Source: Pseudomonadota bacterium
GTDB taxonomy: Bacteria > Pseudomonadota > Alphaproteobacteria > Acetobacterales > Acetobacteraceae
Assembly: GCA_021826565.1 (NCBI GenBank)
Contig: JAKAZJ010000134.1
Coordinates: 1 to 6,143, forward strand
Direction of reading: 5' to 3'
DNA: 6,143 nt
Shown: piece after piece, positions 1-5,533 of the stretch
How positions within the stretch are numbered: the stretch's first letter is position 1
Layout of the letters: every line of letters starts with the position of its first letter
Notes under the pieces: generated by a model
What the model saw: only the letters and a program-made list of their open reading frames with translations
Databases searched by the model: none
What the model was told of the DNA's origin: nothing
Translations under genes and position numbers: made by a program

Positions 1-23
1 GCCTCGGCGTGGGCATCCGCCAT
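1..23 (-). CDS. Possible 5' end of an unidentified gene running off the left edge
   Basis: An ATG on the minus strand at 23-21 opens a frame reading MADAHAE up to the window edge, which is too short to identify. The case for a real gene rests on context: it lies on the same strand as the three genes to its right, and a -10-like TAATCT (35-30) sits 6 nt before the ATG, the same geometry as at epmA and galE in this window. There is no Shine-Dalgarno at a usable distance; the GGAGG on the minus strand at 65-61 is about 38 nt away. The plus strand also has an open frame ending in TAG at 34-36, so a rightward gene ending here cannot be excluded. Confidence 0.3.
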
Positions 24-29
24 GGCGGG

Positions 30-59
30 AGATTAGCGCGCGTCGCGGCGGGCGACCAA
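30..59 (-). promoter_or_regulatory. Candidate promoter for the left-edge gene (leaderless type)
   Basis: Read on the minus strand, TTGGTC (59-54) and TAATCT (35-30) are separated by 18 nt and resemble a weak -35 and a fair -10 of the housekeeping sigma factor. Six bases after the -10 is the ATG at 23, so transcription would begin at or next to the start codon. The GCTAATCT core resembles GCTAGGCT before galE and GCTAAACC before epmA. This is pattern matching by eye on a short AT-richer patch; the promoter depends on the partial gene being real. Confidence 0.3.
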
Positions 60-81
60 TCCTCCGGCGCGGGATGACGGA

Positions 82-327
82 TCAGAAATCCCGACCCCAG
101 ACATCCGGCCGCGCCTGGTCGGCCGCTTGGTATAGCCGATCCATCTCAAGGCCGAACGCACGCCGTAGCGCCAGCGCCTCGGTGGCCGGCAGCCAGCGGG
201 ACATGGAATAGACGCGCATCTCGATCAGGAAGTCTTCGGTCAGATTGCGCCAGGGCAGGGTGGCGGCGGCGCGCGCTTTGTCCGGATGCCCCGTCAGCCA
301 GCCCGCGCCGCCTGGATCGCCTCCCAC
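82..327 (-). CDS. Small hypothetical protein downstream of the CoxL-like gene
   Basis: I do not recognise this 81-residue protein. The frame opens with GTG at 327 inside the last codons of the CoxL-like gene (34-base overlap) and ends at TGA 84-82. The part outside the overlap looks coding: about four fifths of its codons end in G or C by hand count, and residues 26-81 have balanced, soluble-protein composition (for example WRNLTEDFLIEMRVYSMSRW), whereas the competing leftward frame is arginine-rich nonsense. There is no signal peptide or membrane segment; the C-terminal half looks helical and charged. The start is uncertain: no Shine-Dalgarno precedes the GTG, and the only ATG codons lie well inside. 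The overlap suggests cotranscription and perhaps translational coupling with the upstream gene. It could also be the remnant of a longer gene. Confidence 0.5.
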   Translation of the reverse strand: MGGDPGGAGWLTGHPDKARAAATLPWRNLTEDFLIEMRVYSMSRWLPATEALALRRAFGLEMDRLYQAADQARPDVWGRDF

Positions 328-2666
328 ACAAGCAGCGGCGTTGCCGGCATGTCGATATGCGTGATCCCATACTCCGACAGCGCATCCACCACCGCGTTCA
401 TCACCGACGGCATCGACCCCGCGCAGCCGGCCTCCCCGCAGCCTTTCGCGCCGAGCACGTTGGTCTTGCAGGGCACCGGATGGCTGTGGAATTCGTAGTT
501 CAACACGTCGGACGCGCGCGGCAGGGCGTAATCCATGTAGGACCCGGTGACCGGCTGGCCGGCCTCGTCGTAGCGCACCAGCTCCATCAGCGCCTGGCCG
601 ATACCTTGCGCCACGCCGCCATGCGCCTGGCCTTCCACCAGCAGCGGATTGATGATGACCCCGAAATCATTGACCATCACGTAGCGCACCACGGCGACCA
701 CGCCGGTTTCGGGATCGATCTCCACCTCGGCGATATGGCAGCCGTTTGGGTATGAAAACGGCGGCGATTGGGCGACATGCCGCACCGACAGCGTGCGCGG
801 CAGACCCTCGGGCAAGCTGGCGCCGGCGGCGCGGACCTGCTCGGCCAGATCCATGATCCCGATCGCGCGGTCGGTGCCGGCGATCCGGAACCGGCCGCCG
901 TCGCGGCCGAGCTCGAATTCCATATCCGCTTCGCCGGCTTCCAGGAAATGCGCCGCCAGCTTGCGACCCTGCGCGATCACCAACTCGGACGCCTCGGCAA
1001 TCGCGGTGCCGCTCGCCATCAGCGATTTCGATCCGCCGGTGCCGCCGCCGGCATCCAGCTCATCGGAATCGCCCTGCAACAGGCGGATCTTCTCGAACGG
1101 CACGCCCAGTCGCGCGGCCAGGATCTGCGCGAACGGCGTGGCGTGGCCTTGTCCGTAATCCAGCGTGCCGGTGATGATGGTCACGGTGCCGTCGGTTTCG
1201 AACCGCACCCCGCCCATCTCGGGCGCGGGCGGGCCGGTCACTTCCAGATACTGACCGATACCGATCCCGCGCAGCCGGCCGCGTTCGCGTGACGCGCGCT
1301 TGCGGGCGGGGAAGCCGTCCCAGTCGGCCGCCACCAGCGCGTCGTCCAGGATCGCGGGAAAGTCGCCGCTGTCGTAAATGGTGCCGGCGGGCGTCGTCCA
1401 GGGCAGTTGCTCGGGGCGGATATGGTTGCGGCGGCGGATCTCGATCCGGTCGATCCCCATCTCGCGCGCCGCCGTGTCCAGCAGGCGCTCCATATAGTAG
1501 TTGCTCTCGGGCCGACCGGCGCCACGATACGGACCGATCGGGGAGGTGTTGGTGAACACTGCCTGGGTGGAGACGTCCTGCAACCGGGTCGCGTACACGC
1601 TGAGGATGTTCTTCACCACGTTGTTCGTGGGTTGCAGCACGGTGCCGTTGGACAGATAGGCGCCGATATTGCCGTAGCCGCGCACGCGCAGCGCCAGGAT
1701 ATGGCCCTCGGCGTCGAACGCCACTTCCTGCTCCATGTCATGGCCGCGGCCGTGGCTGTCGGACAGGAAGCTCTCGCTGCGTTCGTCGCGCCATTTCACC
1801 GGTGCGCCCAGCACGCGGGCGGCGTGCAGGATGGCGATATATTCGGGATAGCACGAGGATTTCATCCCGAATGAACCACCCACGTTGCCGGTCAGAACGC
1901 GCACCTGCGCGGGCTTGGCGTGCAGCACGTGGCACAGCAGGTTGCGCATCGGGAAGGTGCCCTGGCAGCCCAGGCGCAAGGTCCAGTGGTCCCGCCCCGG
2001 GTCGTATTCGGCGATCGCGGAACGCGGCTCCATCGGGCAGACCGCCAGGCGGGTGTTCAGGATCTTCATCCGCGTGACATGCGCGGCAGTGGCGAAGGCG
2101 GCATCCACCTTGGCGGCATCGCCATGGTGGAAATCCAGGATCACGTTGGCCGGCGTGACGTCATGCACCAGCGGCGCCCCCGCCGCGACCGCCAGCCGCG
2201 CGTCGGTCACCGCCGGCAGCGGGTCGATATCCACCGCCACCGCCTCGGCCCCGTCGCGCGCGGCTTTCCAGGTCTCGGCCACCACCACCGCGACCGGGTC
2301 GCCCACGAAGCGCACTTTGTCGGTGGTCAGCGGCGGTTGCACCGGCTTCGGCATGTCCGAGCCGTCGCGATTCTTGAACGCCTGCCCCGATGGCATCGGC
2401 CCGAGGCCGGCGGCGACCAGATCGGCCCCGGTGAACACCGCGCGCACGCCCGGGGTGGCCAGGGCGGCTTCGGTGTCGATGCCGCGGATCACGCCATGCG
2501 CGTGCCCGCTGCGCACCATCACGGCGTAGAGCTGCCCCGGCAGGTTGAGATCGTCGGTGTAGCGCCCCTGGCCGCGCAGCAGCACCGGGTCTTCCTTGCG
2601 CGAGACCGGCTGGCCGATCGCGTATTTCATTTCTGCAACGTCGAGCGGATCGAACGGGGCGTTCAT
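294..2666 (-). CDS. CoxL-like (form II) molybdopterin-binding subunit, xanthine dehydrogenase/CO dehydrogenase family
   Basis: This is the catalytic large subunit of a molybdenum hydroxylase, 790 residues, normal for the family. Such subunits bind the molybdopterin-cytosine dinucleotide cofactor and hydroxylate aldehydes, N-heterocycles or similar substrates, passing electrons to separate 2Fe-2S and FAD subunits. The N-terminal aldehyde oxidase 'hammerhead' domain covers roughly residues 34-150 (RYTDDLNLPG, then VRFVGDPVAVVVAE). Cofactor motifs follow: GGSFGMK (263-269), PYRGAGR (379-385), YGQGHAT (504-510), and KGCGEAG (741-747) with the expected catalytic Glu745. PYRGAGR marks a form II CoxL relative; true CO dehydrogenase has AYxCSFR, so CO oxidation is unlikely and the substrate is unknown. 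The ATG at 2666 was chosen because AAGGA lies 11 nt upstream and the protein there matches family length. The frame stays open upstream to 2972, but that part is arginine-rich and overlaps epmA. No small or medium subunit gene adjoins it within the window. Confidence 0.93.
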   Translation of the reverse strand: MNAPFDPLDVAEMKYAIGQPVSRKEDPVLLRGQGRYTDDLNLPGQLYAVMVRSGHAHGVIRGIDTEAALATPGVRAVFTGADLVAAGLGPMPSGQAFKNRDGSDMPKPVQPPLTTDKVRFVGDPVAVVVAETWKAARDGAEAVAVDIDPLPAVTDARLAVAAGAPLVHDVTPANVILDFHHGDAAKVDAAFATAAHVTRMKILNTRLAVCPMEPRSAIAEYDPGRDHWTLRLGCQGTFPMRNLLCHVLHAKPAQVRVLTGNVGGSFGMKSSCYPEYIAILHAARVLGAPVKWRDERSESFLSDSHGRGHDMEQEVAFDAEGHILALRVRGYGNIGAYLSNGTVLQPTNNVVKNILSVYATRLQDVSTQAVFTNTSPIGPYRGAGRPESNYYMERLLDTAAREMGIDRIEIRRRNHIRPEQLPWTTPAGTIYDSGDFPAILDDALVAADWDGFPARKRASRERGRLRGIGIGQYLEVTGPPAPEMGGVRFETDGTVTIITGTLDYGQGHATPFAQILAARLGVPFEKIRLLQGDSDELDAGGGTGGSKSLMASGTAIAEASELVIAQGRKLAAHFLEAGEADMEFELGRDGGRFRIAGTDRAIGIMDLAEQVRAAGASLPEGLPRTLSVRHVAQSPPFSYPNGCHIAEVEIDPETGVVAVVRYVMVNDFGVIINPLLVEGQAHGGVAQGIGQALMELVRYDEAGQPVTGSYMDYALPRASDVLNYEFHSHPVPCKTNVLGAKGCGEAGCAGSMPSVMNAVVDALSEYGITHIDMPATPLLVWEAIQAARAG

Positions 2667-2677
2667 GGGTGAGCACA

Positions 2678-2682
2678 TCCTT
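2678..2682 (-). promoter_or_regulatory. Shine-Dalgarno that sets the CoxL-like start
   Basis: Minus-strand AAGGA (2682-2678) is 11 nt before the ATG at 2666. That spacing is slightly long but workable. It runs into an in-frame ATG at 2678, four codons earlier, and so is too close to serve that one. This favours the start at 2666. Confidence 0.5.
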
Positions 2683-2718
2683 GCGCGGCGGGCGCGGCGG
2701 CGCCCCGGGTCTGGCACC

Positions 2719-2747
2719 AATGTGGGGCGATTTGTGCGTTGCGGCAA
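2719..2747 (-). promoter_or_regulatory. Candidate promoter of the CoxL-like gene
   Basis: In the 148-bp gap between epmA and the CoxL-like gene, the minus strand carries TTGCCG (2747-2742), a 17-nt spacer and CACATT (2724-2719). The first matches four of six -35 consensus positions and the second three of six -10 positions. It would give a leader of roughly 45 nt containing the AAGGA site. The patch is less GC-rich than its surroundings. The match is modest, and readthrough from epmA is possible since no clear terminator separates the two genes. Confidence 0.3.
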
Positions 2748-2814
2748 GCGGATCGCTGGGATCAGGCCCGCTCGGACCACGAACCCGCCGCCAGGGCGCG
2801 CCCGACGCGCCGCC

Positions 2815-3852
2815 CTAACTCGCCGGCGGCAGCCACAGCACGTCCGCCAGCGCGCGTGCGCCCGAAGCCAGCATCGCCAGCCGGTCGAACCCCAGTGCGA
2901 TCCCCGCCGCCGCCGGCATCCCGTGCGCCAGCGCGGCCAGGAAATCCTCGTCCAGCGGCCAGGAATCCGCAAACAAGGATTCCCCGGCCACCGCCGCGCG
3001 CCGCGTCCGATCGGCCAGGAACCGGGCGCGTTGCTCCTCCGGATCGGTCAGTTCCTCGAACGCGTTCGCCAGCTCGATTCCGCACAGGAACAGCTCGAAC
3101 CGCAGCGCCACGCGCGGGTCGGCCGGATCGCGCCGCGCCAGGGCCGCCTGCGCCGCCGGCCAGTGCGTCAGGAAGGTGGGGTGGGACCGGCCCAGATGCG
3201 GCTCGATCCGTTCCAGCAGCAGGCGGAAGAACAGGTCCTCCCACGTCTCGTTCGCGCGCAGCCGCGCCCCGGCCGCCGCGGCCAGCGCCGGTGCGTCCCC
3301 GGCGGTGCCGAGCAGATCGGCGCCGACATAGCGGTGGAACGCCTCGGCCAGCGATATCGTCTCGAACCGCGCCAGATCGCAGGTCGTGCCGCCCCAGGAC
3401 ACCACCGGCGGCAGCACGGCGCGGAGGAACGCGGTTGTCTCGGCCAGCAGCGCGGTGAAATCGGCACCCGGGCGATACCATTCCAGCATGGTGAACTCGG
3501 GCGCGTGCAGCGCCGACGCGGGCTCATCGCGCCATACCCGCGCCAGCTGGAAGATCGGGCCGGCGCCCGCGACCAACAGGCGTTTCATCGCGAATTCCGG
3601 ACTGGTGTGCAGCCATAGCGGGATCGGGGTGCCGTCCGGCGCATGGCGGTCGGCGCGCACGGCGCAAAGATGCACTTCTTCCCCGGGCGCGGCCACGGCA
3701 TACGGCGTTTCCACCTCGGTATAACCGCGGCCGTTGAAGAACGCGCGCGTGGCCGCGGTCAGCCGCGCGCGGCGGCGGAGGAACGGCAGGCGCGCGGCCA
3801 GGCGCTCGGGGTGCCAGGCGGGGCGTTCGGGGGTGGAGCGCGGGGCGGTCAT
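2815..3852 (-). CDS. epmA: Elongation factor P--(R)-beta-lysine ligase EpmA (GenX/PoxA/YjeA)
   Basis: A cytosolic paralogue of class II lysyl-tRNA synthetase that lacks the N-terminal anticodon-binding domain; the family uses ATP to attach (R)-beta-lysine to a conserved lysine of elongation factor P, helping ribosomes through polyproline stretches. At 345 residues it is close to the E. coli enzyme (about 325). The catalytic core is complete: TSPEFAMKRLLVAGAGPIFQL (from residue 83), motif 2 WRDE with HAPEFTMLEWYRP (107-128), GIELANAFEELTD (258-270), and motif 3 GIALGFDRL (317-325). Ala319 falls where lysyl-tRNA synthetases have Gly and EpmA has Ala, which supports EpmA-type rather than lysyl-tRNA activity. 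The ATG at 3852 has no Shine-Dalgarno but a -10-like element 6 nt upstream, so the message may be leaderless. It is divergent from galE. Genes for EpmB (lysine 2,3-aminomutase) and EF-P, its functional partners, are not in the window. Confidence 0.93.
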   Translation of the reverse strand: MTAPRSTPERPAWHPERLAARLPFLRRRARLTAATRAFFNGRGYTEVETPYAVAAPGEEVHLCAVRADRHAPDGTPIPLWLHTSPEFAMKRLLVAGAGPIFQLARVWRDEPASALHAPEFTMLEWYRPGADFTALLAETTAFLRAVLPPVVSWGGTTCDLARFETISLAEAFHRYVGADLLGTAGDAPALAAAAGARLRANETWEDLFFRLLLERIEPHLGRSHPTFLTHWPAAQAALARRDPADPRVALRFELFLCGIELANAFEELTDPEEQRARFLADRTRRAAVAGESLFADSWPLDEDFLAALAHGMPAAAGIALGFDRLAMLASGARALADVLWLPPAS

Positions 3853-3858
3853 GGCGCG

Positions 3859-3886
3859 GGTTTAGCACGTCGTTTCGCGTGCTAGG
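3859..3886 (-). promoter_or_regulatory. Candidate leaderless promoter of epmA
   Basis: On the minus strand an extended -10-like TGCTAAACC (3867-3859) ends 6 nt before the epmA ATG, so the transcript would start at or beside the start codon. No good -35 is visible; CCTAGC (3886-3881) is at the right distance but matches poorly. It overlaps the galE promoter on the other strand almost completely, so RNA polymerase could probably occupy only one of the two at a time. Confidence 0.45.
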
Positions 3887-3888
3887 CT
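3861..3888 (+). promoter_or_regulatory. Candidate leaderless promoter of galE
   Basis: Extended -10-like TGCTAGGCT (3880-3888) keeps the TG-N-TAnnnT pattern and ends 5 nt before the galE ATG. TTTAGC (3861-3866), 16 nt upstream, is a weak -35 candidate. No Shine-Dalgarno precedes the ATG, in line with leaderless initiation. The element mirrors the epmA one on the opposite strand. Confidence 0.45.
3863..3884. repeat. Perfect inverted repeat in the epmA/galE spacer
   Basis: TAGCACG (3863-3869) and CGTGCTA (3878-3884) are perfect 7-bp arms around an 8-nt centre (TCGTTTCG), and fill the middle of the 41-bp spacer. Each arm supplies the TGCTA core of a -10-like element for one of the two divergent genes, which explains the symmetry. 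It could alternatively, or also, be a regulator's operator. If both messages are leaderless the repeat is not transcribed and cannot act as an RNA hairpin. Confidence 0.7.
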
Positions 3889-3893
3889 GGGCC

Positions 3894-4877
3894 ATGACCC
3901 AGCGATACCTTGTCACCGGCGGCGCCGGCTATGTCGGCAGTCACCTGGTCGCCGCCCTGGTCGATGCCGGCCACCACGTCACGGTGCTGGACAATTTGCG
4001 CCAGGGCCACCGCGCCGCCGTCCCCGCCGCCGCCCGGCTGGTGGAGGCCGACCTGGCGGACGCCGAGCCGGTGCTCGCCGATGGTCCGTGGCACGCCGTG
4101 TTCCATTTCGCCGCGCTGTCGCTGGTGGGTGAGAGCATGGAAGACCCGTTCCGCTATTTCACCGCCAACGCCGCCGCCGGCATGGCGTTCCTCGCCGCCT
4201 GTGTCCGTCACCACATACCGCGGTTCGTGCTGTCCTCCACCGCCAACCTGTTCGGCACCCCGGACCGTATTCCGATCGCCGAGGACGCCGCGATCGACCC
4301 CGGTTCCCCCTACGGCGAGAGCAAATGGATGCTGGAACGCGCCCTGCTCTGGGCCGACCGCGTCCACGGGCTGCGCAGCGCCTGTTTGCGGTATTTCAAC
4401 GCCGCCGGCGCCGATCCCGCCGGCCGCCTGGGTGAGGACCACACCCCCGAGACCCATCTGATCCCGCTGGCGATCGACGCCGCGCTGGGCCGGCGCGACA
4501 AGCTGGCGATTTTCGGCACCGATTATCCAACGCCGGACGGGACCTGCATCCGCGACTACATCCATGTGACCGATCTGGCCGCGGCGCATCTGGCGGTGCT
4601 GCCACTGCTGGATCGGGCCAGCGCGACCTTCAATCTGGGGAACGGGGCGGGCGCGTCGGTGCGCGACGTGATCGACATGGTGGCCGAGGTCACCGGCCGG
4701 CCGGTGCCGCATCGGATCGCGCCGCGGCGCCCGGGCGATCCGCCGGTCCTGGTCGCGTCCTCGGAACGGCTGCGCGCGGCCACGGGCTGGGCGCCGCAGT
4801 TCCCCGGGCTGCGCGCGATCGTCGCTTCCGCCGCAGCCTGGCGCGTGGCGCATCCGGCGGGCTACGGGGACCGATAA
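3894..4877 (+). CDS. galE: UDP-glucose 4-epimerase (GalE)
   Basis: An extended short-chain dehydrogenase of 327 residues that interconverts UDP-glucose and UDP-galactose using tightly bound NAD in the cytosol, supplying galactose units for surface polysaccharides or admitting galactose to glycolysis. The Rossmann motif TGGAGYVGSH (8-17) is followed by Asp33, expected to bind the NAD ribose. HFAALSLVGES (71-81) and the catalytic YGESK (Tyr140, Lys144) are intact. The usual SSSATVYG is here SSTANLFG (114-121), placing Thr116 at the catalytic Ser position, a conservative change. The stretch LRYFNAAGADP through DYIHVTDLA is strongly GalE-like, more so than for generic NAD epimerases. ATG 3894 was chosen over an in-frame GTG at 3879, which lies inside the putative promoter. 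The gene's TAA (4875-4877) shares its last base with an ATG opening the yqgE frame. No gal or polysaccharide genes adjoin it. Confidence 0.93.
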   Translation: MTQRYLVTGGAGYVGSHLVAALVDAGHHVTVLDNLRQGHRAAVPAAARLVEADLADAEPVLADGPWHAVFHFAALSLVGESMEDPFRYFTANAAAGMAFLAACVRHHIPRFVLSSTANLFGTPDRIPIAEDAAIDPGSPYGESKWMLERALLWADRVHGLRSACLRYFNAAGADPAGRLGEDHTPETHLIPLAIDAALGRRDKLAIFGTDYPTPDGTCIRDYIHVTDLAAAHLAVLPLLDRASATFNLGNGAGASVRDVIDMVAEVTGRPVPHRIAPRRPGDPPVLVASSERLRAATGWAPQFPGLRAIVASAAAWRVAHPAGYGDR

Positions 4878-4915
4878 TGCTTGCGGCGCGCGCACGCCGC
4901 CCCCAAATTAGCGTG

Positions 4916-5530
4916 ATGCCCCGCTCCACCGCTCCCGTTGGCCCCCTTATCGGCTCCCTGGCCGGCACCGATCCCGATCGGTTCCTGACCGGCCAGCTGC
5001 TGATTGCCATGCCGGCGATGGAGGACCCGCGCTTCGCCCATAGCGTGGTCTATCTCTGCGCGCATTCGCTGGAAGGCGCGATGGGTTTGGTGATCAACCG
5101 CCCCCTCGTCCGCCCCAGCTTCGAGGAGCTGTTGCGCCAGCTGGACATCGCGCCGCTGCCGCCGGCGCGGCAGATCCGGCTCTGGGCCGGCGGGCCGGTG
5201 GATAACGGGCGAGGCTTCGTGCTGCACACCTCCGACTGGACCGGGGAGGGCAGCCTGCGCGTCAACGACCGTCTGGCCCTGACCGCCAGCCTGGACGTGC
5301 TGAAAGCCATCGCCGAAGGCGGCGGCCCGCGCGAAGGCCTGCTGGCGCTGGGTTATGCCGGCTGGGGGCCGGGCCAGCTGGAGGCCGAGCTCGGCCAGAA
5401 CGCCTGGCTGACGGTCCCGGCCGAGGAAGCGCTGGTGTTCGATTCCGGCCACGAAACCAAATGGCGCCGCGCGCTGGCGACCATGCGGATCGATCCGCTG
5501 GCCCTGTCCGCCGTCGCCGGACACGCATAG
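4916..5530 (+). CDS. YqgE/AlgH family protein (UPF0301)
   Basis: A small soluble protein of 204 residues from the widespread YqgE/AlgH family, whose biochemical role is unsettled; AlgH was named for an effect on alginate production in Pseudomonas. Family hallmarks are clear: LTGQLLIAMPAMEDPRF (24-40), SVVYLCAHS (43-51), GAMGLVINRPL (54-64), AGGPV (91-95), GYAGWGPGQLE (146-156) and a terminal W-rich block (Trp163, Trp183). The core begins near residue 23, so the N-terminal tail is not constrained. I prefer ATG 4916, because the 13 codons before it use A/T third positions unusually often and read ARARRPQ. The alternative ATG 4877 overlaps the galE stop (TAATG), has GGGGA six bases upstream, and would give 217 residues coupled to galE. 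It probably shares the galE transcript in either case. Confidence 0.9.
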   Translation: MPRSTAPVGPLIGSLAGTDPDRFLTGQLLIAMPAMEDPRFAHSVVYLCAHSLEGAMGLVINRPLVRPSFEELLRQLDIAPLPPARQIRLWAGGPVDNGRGFVLHTSDWTGEGSLRVNDRLALTASLDVLKAIAEGGGPREGLLALGYAGWGPGQLEAELGQNAWLTVPAEEALVFDSGHETKWRRALATMRIDPLALSAVAGHA

Positions 5531-5533
5531 CCG

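Noticed and set aside
61..65. Minus-strand GGAGG as ribosome binding site of the left-edge gene
   Set aside because: It is about 38 nt from the ATG at 23, and the nearer TTG frame hits a stop after eight codons.
2712..2724. TGGCAC on the plus strand as half of a sigma-54 promoter
   Set aside because: The TTGC element expected a few bases downstream is absent, and no plus-strand gene follows it.
2795..2811. GC-rich hairpin just after the epmA stop (6-bp stem, loop TCGGG) as a terminator
   Set aside because: On the minus strand it is followed by TGGCGGCGGG, not a T tract. Short GC stems are common by chance at this base composition.
2667..2972. N-terminal extension of the CoxL-like protein to 892 residues
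   Set aside because: The extra residues are arginine-rich, overlap the end of epmA in another frame, and are not part of the family. The ATG at 2666 has a Shine-Dalgarno and gives the usual length.
1920..3618. Long plus-strand open frames opposite the CoxL-like gene and epmA (for example 1920-2672 and 2596-3618)
   Set aside because: They are arginine- and proline-rich, without domains, and lie opposite well-identified genes. Strong G/C third-position bias removes stop codons from the other frames.
3862..3885. The inverted repeat resembles a CIRCE operator for HrcA (TTAGCAC...GTGCTAA)
   Set aside because: CIRCE has TTAGCACTC-N9-GAGTGCTAA, with 13 nt between the TTAGCAC and GTGCTAA cores. Here the gap is 10 nt, the inner TC/GA bases are missing and the last base is G. 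Neither gene is a heat-shock chaperone.
3882..4895. Long open frame antisense to galE (337 codons)
   Set aside because: It is a shadow of galE: the sequence is rich in R, G, H and Q with no recognisable motif, as expected opposite a high-GC gene. The sense frame has complete GalE motifs.
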